A stretch of 40,641 nt of DNA from Acinetobacter sp. CFCC 10889 (GTDB taxonomy: Bacteria > Pseudomonadota > Gammaproteobacteria > Pseudomonadales > Moraxellaceae): NCBI RefSeq assembly GCF_003268395.1, contig NZ_LQXQ01000038.1:1-40641 (forward strand). Reading direction: 5' to 3'. The translations under genes were made by a program, and so were the position numbers. Positions 34,982 to 40,641 of the stretch are shown here, piece after piece. The stretch's first letter is position 1, and each line of letters starts with the position of its first letter. The notes beneath the pieces were generated by a model. The model was not told the origin of the DNA, ran no database searches, and was given only the letters and a program-made list of their open reading frames with translations.

Positions 34982-36202
34982 ATGGCTGTTGGTGACGTAA
35001 CTATGCCACACATGCATGTGGTGCAAGGTGTAAAAATTGGCTCGGCAGAGGCGTATGTACGTTATCCAAATCGACGTGATTTAGTTATTTTTGAATTTTC
35101 TAAAGGTACAAATGTTGCGGGCGTATTCACCCAAAATGCATTTTGTGCAGCACCTGTGCATATTTCTAAAGCACATTTAGCACAAGCAAATCCACGTTAT
35201 TTAGTGATTAATACAGGCAATGCCAATGCGGGTACTGGTAAGTTAGGTATGCAAAATGCACAATTTACATGCCTAAAACTTGCTGAATTGGCACAGGTCG
35301 AAGAATTTGAAGTTTTACCATTTTCTACAGGTGTGATTGGAGAGCAACTACCAATCGAGCGTTTAACGCAAGGTTTACAACCTGCATTGGACTCACTGAA
35401 TGAAAGTGCTTGGACGGATGCTGCAACAGGGATTATGACCACGGATACCACACCAAAAGGCGCATCTGAGCAATTTGAGTTAGATGGTGCGGTGTATACC
35501 ATGACAGGTATTTCCAAAGGCGCAGGCATGATTCGCCCAAACATGGCAACTATGTTGGGCTTTGTTGCAACTGATGCACCTATTTCACGTGAATTAACAC
35601 AATTAATGTTAAAGACAGCGGTAGAGCAATCATTTAACCGTATTACTATTGATGGTGATACATCGACTAATGATTCATGTATTTTTGCTGCAACAGGGTG
35701 TGCAGGCGGTGCAGAAATCCAATTGGTAGATGATGCTCGTTATACTGTTGTTTTAGATGTATTAATACGTGTAATGAAACGTCTTGCACAGCTTATTGTT
35801 CGTGATGGTGAGGGTGCAACGAAGTTTATGACTGTTGCAGTAGAAGGCGGTAATAATACACAAGAGTGCTGTGATATTGCTTATAGCATTGCGCATTCAC
35901 CTTTGGTAAAAACTGCATTTTTTGCATCAGATCCAAACTGGGGACGTATTCTCGCTGCGATTGGTTATGCGGGTGTGAAAGATTTGGATGTTGAAAAAAT
36001 CCAAGTTTGGTTGGATGATGTACAAATCTGTAAAGATGGTGGTGCAGCCGTAGATTATACTGAAGCAGAAGGCGCACGTGTCATGGCACAAACTGAAATC
36101 ACCATTCGTGTAGATTTGGGACGTGGGCAAGCAAAAGATACAGTTTATACCTGTGATCTGTCATATGACTATGTCAAAATTAATGCAGATTATCGCTCTT
36201 AA
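34982..36202 (+). CDS. argJ: bifunctional glutamate N-acetyltransferase / ornithine acetyltransferase
   Basis: A 406-residue enzyme of arginine biosynthesis. It moves the acetyl group from N-acetylornithine to glutamate, giving the cyclic pathway, and in bifunctional members also uses acetyl-CoA. The proenzyme cuts itself before the nucleophile Thr 190 in [10 protein letters not shown], giving alpha and beta chains. Other family blocks are [11 protein letters not shown] near the N-terminus, the oxyanion segment [10 protein letters not shown], and INADYRS at the very end (the conserved C-terminal Y-S-like tail). Whether it is mono- or bifunctional cannot be decided by eye. A terminator follows. 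Confidence 0.95.
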   Translation: MAVGDVTMPHMHVVQGVKIGSAEAYVRYPNRRDLVIFEFSKGTNVAGVFTQNAFCAAPVHISKAHLAQANPRYLVINTGNANAGTGKLGMQNAQFTCLKLAELAQVEEFEVLPFSTGVIGEQLPIERLTQGLQPALDSLNESAWTDAATGIMTTDTTPKGASEQFELDGAVYTMTGISKGAGMIRPNMATMLGFVATDAPISRELTQLMLKTAVEQSFNRITIDGDTSTNDSCIFAATGCAGGAEIQLVDDARYTVVLDVLIRVMKRLAQLIVRDGEGATKFMTVAVEGGNNTQECCDIAYSIAHSPLVKTAFFASDPNWGRILAAIGYAGVKDLDVEKIQVWLDDVQICKDGGAAVDYTEAEGARVMAQTEITIRVDLGRGQAKDTVYTCDLSYDYVKINADYRS

Positions 36203-36215
36203 GATTTAAAAAATT

Positions 36216-36243
36216 GAAAAAGCCTCCGTTGTGAGGTTTTTTT
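36216..36243 (+). terminator. rho-independent terminator of argJ
   Basis: Stem of AAAAAG-CCTC / GAGG-TTTTTT with a G-T pair and loop CGTTGT, ending in T7. It lies 13 bases after the argJ stop codon. Confidence 0.65.
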
Positions 36244-36268
36244 ATAAGTGGATGTTTTTTTAATAACT

Positions 36269-36332
36269 GGTCAAATCAGCCAACGCTAAATTTGACCCGT
36301 GAATGACATGGAACGCTTGTTGAGTGACAAGC
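36269..36332. promoter_or_regulatory. two inverted repeats in the nadA leader
   Basis: GGTCAAAT (36269-36276) and ATTTGACC (36290-36297) form a perfect 8-bp inverted repeat with a 13-base spacer. A second one, GCTTGT-TGAGTG-ACAAGC (36315-36332), lies 23 bases before the nadA start. The first could be an operator. The second could form an RNA hairpin next to the ribosome binding site. They do not match NAD+ riboswitch architecture as I know it. Confidence 0.4.
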
Positions 36333-36354
36333 ATGCGAATAGAGAATAGCTTTT

Positions 36355-37422
36355 ATGAATGATGCGACCAATTTAATTGCCAATGATGCAAAATCAATTG
36401 TCACAGCACATTTGGATCGACTAGGAGAGCCAAAGGACAAAACATTAAGTCCTGAGCTAAAACAGCAAAAATTTGCCCAAATTAAAGCTGAATTAGAAAA
36501 ACGTGATGCTGTATTGGTTGCGCATTATTACTGCGATCCTGAAGTGCAAGAGTTAGCTGAGCTCACAGGTGGTTGTGTTTCTGATTCATTAGAAATGGCA
36601 CGTTTTGGACGTGATCATGCTGCATCGACACTGGTTGTTGCAGGTGTAAAATTTATGGGAGAGACATCCAAAATCCTTTCTCCTGAAAAGAAGGTCCTTA
36701 TGCCAACTTTGGAGGCAACTTGTTCACTTGACTTGGGTTGCCCTGTAGATGAGTTTACAGCATTCTGTGATGCACATCCTGATCATACTGTAGTGGTCTA
36801 TGCTAACACTTCAGCCGCTGTTAAAGCACGTGCAGATTGGGTAGTTACATCAAGCTGTGCAGTGGAAATTATTGAGCACTTAGATAGCTTAGGTGAAAAA
36901 ATTATTTGGGCACCTGATCAGCATTTGGGACGTTATATTCAAAAGAAAACAGGTGCAGAAATGTTGCTTTGGGATGGTTCATGTATCGTGCATGAAGAGT
37001 TCCGTTCGCGTGGTATTGAAAATATGCGAGCACTATATCCAAATGCTGCTGTACTGGTACATCCCGAGTCACCTGAGTCAGTCATTGATGTCGCTGATGC
37101 TGTTGGCAGCACATCGCAATTGATTAAAGCTGCACAAACACTGCCACATGATACATTGATCGTGGCAACTGATCGTGGCATCTTCTATAAAATGCAGCAA
37201 GCAGTTCCAAATAAGACGCTGATTGAAGCACCAACCGCAGGAGAAGGGGCAACATGTCGTTCATGCGCACATTGTCCGTGGATGGCAATGAATGAATTAG
37301 ATGGCATTTTAGAAGTTTTACAAAAAGGTGATCAAGAAATATTCGTTGATTCAGCATTGGCACAACGTGCTAAATTACCTTTAGATCGTATGTTGAACTT
37401 TAGTGCGAGTTTAAAACGCTAA
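36355..37422 (+). CDS. nadA: quinolinate synthase
   Basis: A 355-residue [4Fe-4S] enzyme that condenses iminoaspartate with dihydroxyacetone phosphate to form quinolinate for NAD biosynthesis. The cluster ligands C123, C210 and C307 are exactly ten positions after E. coli C113, C200 and C297. C307 is in CRSCAHCPW, whose additional Cys residues (C301, C304) are also typical. [15 protein letters not shown] and the substrate-binding [18 protein letters not shown] and YANTSA segments are present. nadB is not in the window. There is no clear terminator between it and the tRNA promoter. Confidence 0.95.
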   Translation: MNDATNLIANDAKSIVTAHLDRLGEPKDKTLSPELKQQKFAQIKAELEKRDAVLVAHYYCDPEVQELAELTGGCVSDSLEMARFGRDHAASTLVVAGVKFMGETSKILSPEKKVLMPTLEATCSLDLGCPVDEFTAFCDAHPDHTVVVYANTSAAVKARADWVVTSSCAVEIIEHLDSLGEKIIWAPDQHLGRYIQKKTGAEMLLWDGSCIVHEEFRSRGIENMRALYPNAAVLVHPESPESVIDVADAVGSTSQLIKAAQTLPHDTLIVATDRGIFYKMQQAVPNKTLIEAPTAGEGATCRSCAHCPWMAMNELDGILEVLQKGDQEIFVDSALAQRAKLPLDRMLNFSASLKR

Positions 37423-37500
37423 AATTGTATAAAAAATAATAGAAATGCCTGATAAATATACATTTGATAGTTTTTTTTAACTTTTTTTTCAATATAGGTG

Positions 37501-37529
37501 TTGACGTCCAAGGGCGTCACGCCTAGAAT
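37501..37529 (+). promoter_or_regulatory. strong promoter of the tRNA operon
   Basis: TTGACG, a 17-base spacer and TAGAAT, followed by a GC-containing discriminator (GCACACC), as in stable-RNA promoters under growth-rate and stringent control. The spacer contains a short inverted repeat (TGACG / CGTCA, 37502-37518). The first tRNA starts about 40 bases after the expected start point. Confidence 0.8.
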
Positions 37530-37576
37530 GCACACCGTACCGAACGACATGTTCGATACGAAAAGCTGAGATGAAT

Positions 37577-37653
37577 CGGAGCATAGCACAGCCTGGTAGT
37601 GCACCTGGTTTGGGACCAGGGGGTCGTAGGTTCGAATCCTACTGCTCCGACCA
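37577..37653 (+). tRNA. tRNA-Pro (anticodon TGG), copy 1
   Basis: A 77-base tRNA with all arms paired: acceptor CGGAGCA / TGCTCCG, anticodon stem CCTGG / CCAGG with loop TTTGGGA (anticodon TGG at 37611-37613), T-arm GTAGG-TTCGAAT-CCTAC and encoded CCA. It reads all CCN codons by wobble. First gene of a four-tRNA operon. Confidence 0.96.
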
Positions 37654-37698
37654 ATTCTTCAAGGCAAAGGTTTATTGATAGTGAAAATTATCAGTCAT

Positions 37699-37775
37699 GC
37701 GCCTGTAGCTCAGTTGGATAGAGCATCCGCCTTCTAAGCGGATGGTCACAGGTTCGAATCCTGTCAGGCGCACCA
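37699..37775 (+). tRNA. tRNA-Arg (anticodon TCT)
   Basis: A 77-base tRNA: acceptor GCGCCTG / CAGGCGC, anticodon arm TCCGC-CTTCTAA-GCGGA giving TCT, T-arm ACAGG-TTCGAAT-CCTGT, encoded CCA. Reads AGA and AGG. Confidence 0.96.
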
Positions 37776-37814
37776 TTGTTGCTTGATGTTGTCGAATCTA
37801 AAGCTTGTTGTAAT

Positions 37815-37891
37815 GGTGGTTGTAGCTCAGTTGGTAGAGCCCCGGATTGTGATTCCGGTTGTCGAGGGTTCGAGCCCCTTCATCCACCCCA
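37815..37891 (+). tRNA. tRNA-His (anticodon GTG)
   Basis: A 77-base gene including the special 5' extra G (position -1) that pairs with C73, and an encoded CCA. Anticodon arm CCGGA-TTGTGAT-TCCGG gives GTG. The acceptor stem GTGGTTG / CATCCAC has one T-T mismatch at pair 5:68 (37820 and 37883). The T-stem closes with a G-T pair. Confidence 0.93.
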
Positions 37892-37923
37892 ATCTCTTAA
37901 GTCTAGTACTTAAAAGTTGAAAT

Positions 37924-38000
37924 CGGAGCATAGCACAGCCTGGTAGTGCACCTGGTTTGGGACCAGGGGGTCGTAGGTTCGAATCCTACTGCTCCGACCA
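37924..38000 (+). tRNA. tRNA-Pro (anticodon TGG), copy 2
   Basis: Identical in all 77 bases to the copy at 37577. Last gene of the operon, 40 bases before a terminator. Confidence 0.96.
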
Positions 38001-38039
38001 ATTTAAGTTAATTTTTTAAATAGCTTAAATATAAATTAT

Positions 38040-38060
38040 CCGCTTAAATGCGGTTTTTTT
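38040..38060 (+). terminator. terminator of the tRNA operon
   Basis: Short GC stem CCGC / GCGG with loop TTAAAT and T7. Confidence 0.75.
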
Positions 38061-38095
38061 ATGTCTGAAATTTGATAAATACATATTATGAAAAT

Positions 38096-38121
38096 AAAAA
38101 AAGGTCTATTAAAGACCTTTT
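38096..38121 (-). terminator. terminator of the yfiR-yfiN-yfiB-like operon
   Basis: Nine-base-pair stem AAAAGGTCT / AGACCTTTT with loop ATTAA, followed on the minus strand by a T-run; 16 bases after the yfiB-like stop codon. Confidence 0.8.
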
Positions 38122-38137
38122 GAATTCATTAAAAATA

Positions 38138-38614
38138 TTATGGGATAATAATCACAGAAACACGACGATTTTCAGCACGATTTTCCTCATTATCATTTGT
38201 AGTTATAGGTTGTTCTGCACCACGACCAATCACTTGAATATTATTTGAATTAAAATGTTCAGCAATAAAGATGTTGGCAACACTTTGTGCACGTTGTTGG
38301 GAAAGGGTTGTATTATAACTGCTTGAGCCAATATCATCAGTATGTCCAATAATTTTTACTTTAGTTAAATTATACTTTTGTAATTGTTGTGATAAGTGAA
38401 CTAAGCTAGCGCGGTTGTGATCTTTAACTTCAGATTTATCAAAATCAAACAATAAACGCTCAGGCAAGCCAAGACTCCAACCTTCTTCAGTCAAAACGAA
38501 ACCTTCTTTTTTTAATGCTTGTACTTGCTTGTATTTTAAACCACCCAAATTTAAACATCCTGTTAATGCGATACAAAATAAAGCGAGTAGGGGTAATTTA
38601 AGGCTGTTCAACAT
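38138..38614 (-). CDS. yfiB: OmpA-family lipoprotein, YfiB-like
   Basis: A 158-residue outer-membrane lipoprotein (lipobox LTGC, Cys at residue 20) with an OmpA C-terminal domain. The domain begins at LLFDFDKSEVKDHNRASL, contains the peptidoglycan-binding GHTDDIGSS and LSQQRAQSVANIF, and ends in NRRVSVIII with its conserved Arg. In Pseudomonas, YfiB at the outer membrane sequesters the periplasmic repressor YfiR and so releases the cyclase YfiN. Size and gene order match that protein. It is the third gene of the operon, 15 bases after the cyclase gene. The name rests on the gene set; the domain alone would not distinguish it from Pal-like proteins. Confidence 0.8.
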   Translation of the reverse strand: MLNSLKLPLLALFCIALTGCLNLGGLKYKQVQALKKEGFVLTEEGWSLGLPERLLFDFDKSEVKDHNRASLVHLSQQLQKYNLTKVKIIGHTDDIGSSSYNTTLSQQRAQSVANIFIAEHFNSNNIQVIGRGAEQPITTNDNEENRAENRRVSVIIIP

Positions 38615-38629
38615 AATGAAACTTCCAGA

Positions 38630-39850
38630 TTAATAATTGTGATAAATAAACCAATGATGAGTTAAGGATTTTGCTTTATACATTGCTTGATCTGCTTGTG
38701 AGATTAAGTCTTCAGGAGAGATTGCTTGATTTGATAAAGAAATACCTAAACTAAAACCAAAATTTATACTTTGGTTTTTATAGAATATAGGTTGTTCAGC
38801 GCTTTTAATTAAATTTTCAGCAATAGAAATGAGGTGGTCGACACGCTGAATAGAATTTAAAATAATCGCAAATTCATCTCCACTTAAGCGGGCGACAAAA
38901 TCATCTTGGCGAATATTTTGTTTTAAACGTATTGCCATTTCTTTTAAAACCGCATCACCTGCTTGATGCCCATATTGATCATTAATCACTTTAAAATTAT
39001 TGGTGTCAATAAAAAGTAATGCAATAGGTTGTTTTTCTGAGGTGTTTTTAAAAGAACTCACTAGAACTTGATGAAAATAATTACGATTTGGTAAACCTGT
39101 CAAATGATCATGCTGGACTTGATAAGAAAGTTGCTGATTTTCATTTTGTAAATGTGTATGCCAAGATTGAATTTCTTCAAGTAGTTGATTAAAAACACCA
39201 TTCACATGGTTGAATTCTTGGATATCATTTTTGGGAAAACGCAAATTATAGGCACGTTGTGTGCTGACCAATTGGGCAATATCTACTATAGGGCGGATAG
39301 ATTGCATAATATGACGATAAGTTAAATTGACAGACCACCATAAAGCTAAAATCATAAACAGCATGCCGATGCCTAAGCCAATGAAGATTTTAATAATAAA
39401 CATCATAATTTCATTGGAGCTACCATATAAAATAATTTTACCTACATATTGACCATTATGCAGTACAGCAACATCAATAGGATTGCGTAAAAAAAGATGA
39501 TCAAACAGATTTTGTAACGTTGAGTAATGGTCTATCGTTTTTATACTTTCATAAATTTTATGGTTATTTGTGTCATATACTTCAATCAGGCGTACAGAAT
39601 GCTGATGTGTGTATTCATGCAAAATTTGAGCTAAAGCCCCTTGGTCTTGAAAAACTAAAGCAGGTTGGATGCGCTCAGATACTGTACGGCTAATCAATTG
39701 TAAATTTTGTTCAGCATAAGATTCAACTGTGAATACAGAAATAGTGGCAAAAGTAAAAGTGCAAATTAAAAAAGTAATTGCAAAAATGATGAATTGAGAT
39801 TTGCGAAATAATGTTTGTAAAGATGTTGATTTATAAAATTTGTGAATCAT
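38630..39850 (-). CDS. yfiN: membrane diguanylate cyclase, YfiN-like
   Basis: A 406-residue inner-membrane enzyme that makes cyclic-di-GMP from two GTP. TM1 lies at about residues 18-40, a periplasmic sensor domain at about 45-145 of CHASE8-like character, TM2 at about 148-172, then a HAMP-like linker to about 240. The GGDEF domain starts at HDHLTGLPNR. The active-site motif is SGDEF (323-327), a Ser variant that active cyclases tolerate. The inhibitory site RxxD is R314-D317, five residues before it, so product inhibition is expected. It is the second gene of the operon, between yfiR-like and yfiB-like genes. Confidence 0.88.
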   Translation of the reverse strand: MIHKFYKSTSLQTLFRKSQFIIFAITFLICTFTFATISVFTVESYAEQNLQLISRTVSERIQPALVFQDQGALAQILHEYTHQHSVRLIEVYDTNNHKIYESIKTIDHYSTLQNLFDHLFLRNPIDVAVLHNGQYVGKIILYGSSNEIMMFIIKIFIGLGIGMLFMILALWWSVNLTYRHIMQSIRPIVDIAQLVSTQRAYNLRFPKNDIQEFNHVNGVFNQLLEEIQSWHTHLQNENQQLSYQVQHDHLTGLPNRNYFHQVLVSSFKNTSEKQPIALLFIDTNNFKVINDQYGHQAGDAVLKEMAIRLKQNIRQDDFVARLSGDEFAIILNSIQRVDHLISIAENLIKSAEQPIFYKNQSINFGFSLGISLSNQAISPEDLISQADQAMYKAKSLTHHWFIYHNY

Positions 39851-39856
39851 CTGTTA

Positions 39857-40360
39857 TTACTCCGAATTCTTGGCTAAGAGTAAAACACGAGGATCGACAT
39901 GCACTTTGGTACGTGCCAAGCTATCTAAGTTTACCTTGAAAATGGTGTTGCCATTTTTTGCATTTTGTAAACAAAAAGAACTTCCAATTTCACAATCATT
40001 GTTACTTGTACTAAAAGACAGCATATTTTTTTTAAATGAAGTATTAATTAATTTTTGCTCAGTTAAGGCTGATGTATTTGAAAAAAAGGCGGCATCACAT
40101 TCTATTGTTTTCATTGCATCTTGAGAAATACTCTTGACGATCAATGTGGAATTCTGTGCTTTCATGGACAAATTGAATTGTTTGACCGCATTACTATTAT
40201 CAATGACACATAAAGTAGGTGAATCATTACTCCATTTTACATAACTTAAAATGGAAAGAGTCATCATATAAATATTATGCGTAGAGTTTGCTAAAGAGAA
40301 GTTGCCACATACGAGCAAAACTCCAATTACAATAAACTGCCTAAATTTAATTAGCCGCAT
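39857..40360 (-). CDS. yfiR: periplasmic repressor, YfiR-like (DUF4154)
   Basis: A 167-residue protein with a signal peptide (to about residue 24, LANS). After it the pattern fits DUF4154: YMMTLSILSYVKWSND, TLCVIDN, an ECDAAFFS strand, the C-terminal FKVNLDSLARTKVHVDPRVLLLAK. Four cysteines remain after the signal peptide: C51, C88, C123 and C130. In Pseudomonas aeruginosa YfiR the pair C145-C152 has the same spacing of seven, and C71-C110 a similar one. The Pseudomonas protein binds YfiN in the periplasm and holds it inactive; reducing conditions destabilise it. First gene of the operon, six bases before yfiN. Confidence 0.75.
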   Translation of the reverse strand: MRLIKFRQFIVIGVLLVCGNFSLANSTHNIYMMTLSILSYVKWSNDSPTLCVIDNSNAVKQFNLSMKAQNSTLIVKSISQDAMKTIECDAAFFSNTSALTEQKLINTSFKKNMLSFSTSNNDCEIGSSFCLQNAKNGNTIFKVNLDSLARTKVHVDPRVLLLAKNSE

Positions 40361-40641
40361 AACAATAATAATAGTAGTGGAATAATAATAGTTTTATTCT
40401 AATAAAAAATGAGACATAGTTCAAAAAAACTATGTAAATAGAAAAGATTACAAACTCTAAGATATATTTAAAGCGTAACAGATGGATAGTAATCTCAAAA
40501 AACAATTTGTATTTTAGGTTGGAAAGTAATCAAAAAAGCGATAATTGTAGAATAAATAAACAGACAGAGTGTTTTTTTGAAAATAAATTGAAAAAGGGGT
40601 TGCGCCTGAACTGAAATGCTGTAGAATGCACATCCATCGGT
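40361..40641. other. 281-base region at the right edge
   Basis: AT-rich, no open frame. It must contain the promoter of the yfiR-like operon (minus strand; not located) and ends with a stable-RNA-type promoter on the plus strand. Confidence 0.55.
40600..40627 (+). promoter_or_regulatory. stable-RNA-type promoter at the window edge
   Basis: TTGCGC, a 16-base spacer and TAGAAT, then GCACATCC. The -10 and discriminator (TAGAATGCACATCC) match the tRNA-operon promoter (TAGAATGCACACCG) at 12 of 14 bases. The product begins outside the window. Confidence 0.6.

Noticed and set aside
36269..36332. NAD+ riboswitch in front of nadA
   Set aside because: I cannot find the conserved loops of the known NAD+-I or NAD+-II classes; only simple inverted repeats are seen.
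37654..38039. Prophage or island attachment site at the tRNA operon
   Set aside because: No integrase gene is nearby, and the only repeat of a tRNA 3' end is the second intact tRNA-Pro gene.
40361..40560. CRISPR or other repeat array in the right-hand AT-rich region
   Set aside because: No regularly spaced repeats are present; the apparent similarity is due to AT-rich composition.

Overview
The window looks like chromosomal DNA from an Acinetobacter species (Moraxellaceae). The evidence is the low G+C content and AT-rich intergenic DNA, an 800-residue membrane PQQ glucose dehydrogenase next to an OprB porin, the trpA-accD-folC-SPOR block, a roughly 909-residue SecA ending in the CPC...CH zinc motif, and tRNA genes that encode CCA. 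This is an inference from protein character and gene order, not from a database search. I see no insertion sequence, prophage, CRISPR array or integron.

Layout. 1-6.2 kb: a truncated MHS-type transporter, a hemolysin III-type membrane protein divergent from a METTL25-like methyltransferase, a secreted protein of unknown function, then a same-strand run of GNAT acetyltransferase, lipoprotein and HAD hydrolase, and a small membrane protein with a His/Met-rich tail. 6.4-9.8 kb: a two-gene fatty-acid beta-oxidation operon (FadB/FadJ-like enzyme plus thiolase) with a repeated TCAAT/ATTGA motif over its promoter. 10-13 kb: a GNAT protein and an AraC-type regulator divergent from a CaiB/BaiF (methylacyl-CoA racemase-like) gene. 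13.3-17.2 kb: oprB and gcd, for periplasmic glucose oxidation. 17.4-21.6 kb: a DUF2804 protein, two tandem PF10118 proteins and a divergent AraC-type regulator. 21.6-23.8 kb: a membrane protein and an NhaC-family antiporter.

24.1-28.2 kb: trpA, accD, folC and a SPOR-domain gene, whose coding ends overlap by about 4 bases, so probably one translationally coupled operon. 28.2-31.1 kb: a metallo-beta-lactamase-fold hydrolase overlapping a lipoprotein tyrosine phosphatase, a glutathione S-transferase, and a 1-Cys-type peroxiredoxin. 31.5-34.2 kb: secA, which carries a single-base frameshift in this sequence. 34.4-37.4 kb: a small secreted protein, argJ and nadA. 37.5-38.1 kb: a tRNA operon (Pro-Arg-His-Pro) with a strong promoter and terminator. 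38.1-40.4 kb: a complete YfiR-YfiN-YfiB-like cyclic-di-GMP module. The last 45 bases hold a second stable-RNA-type promoter, so an rRNA or tRNA operon probably begins just past the right edge.

Most of the window is core metabolism. The points most worth following are the secA frameshift, the di-iron ligand pattern in the two PF10118 paralogues, the YfiBNR-like module with its conserved cysteine spacing, and the operator-like repeats in front of the beta-oxidation operon.
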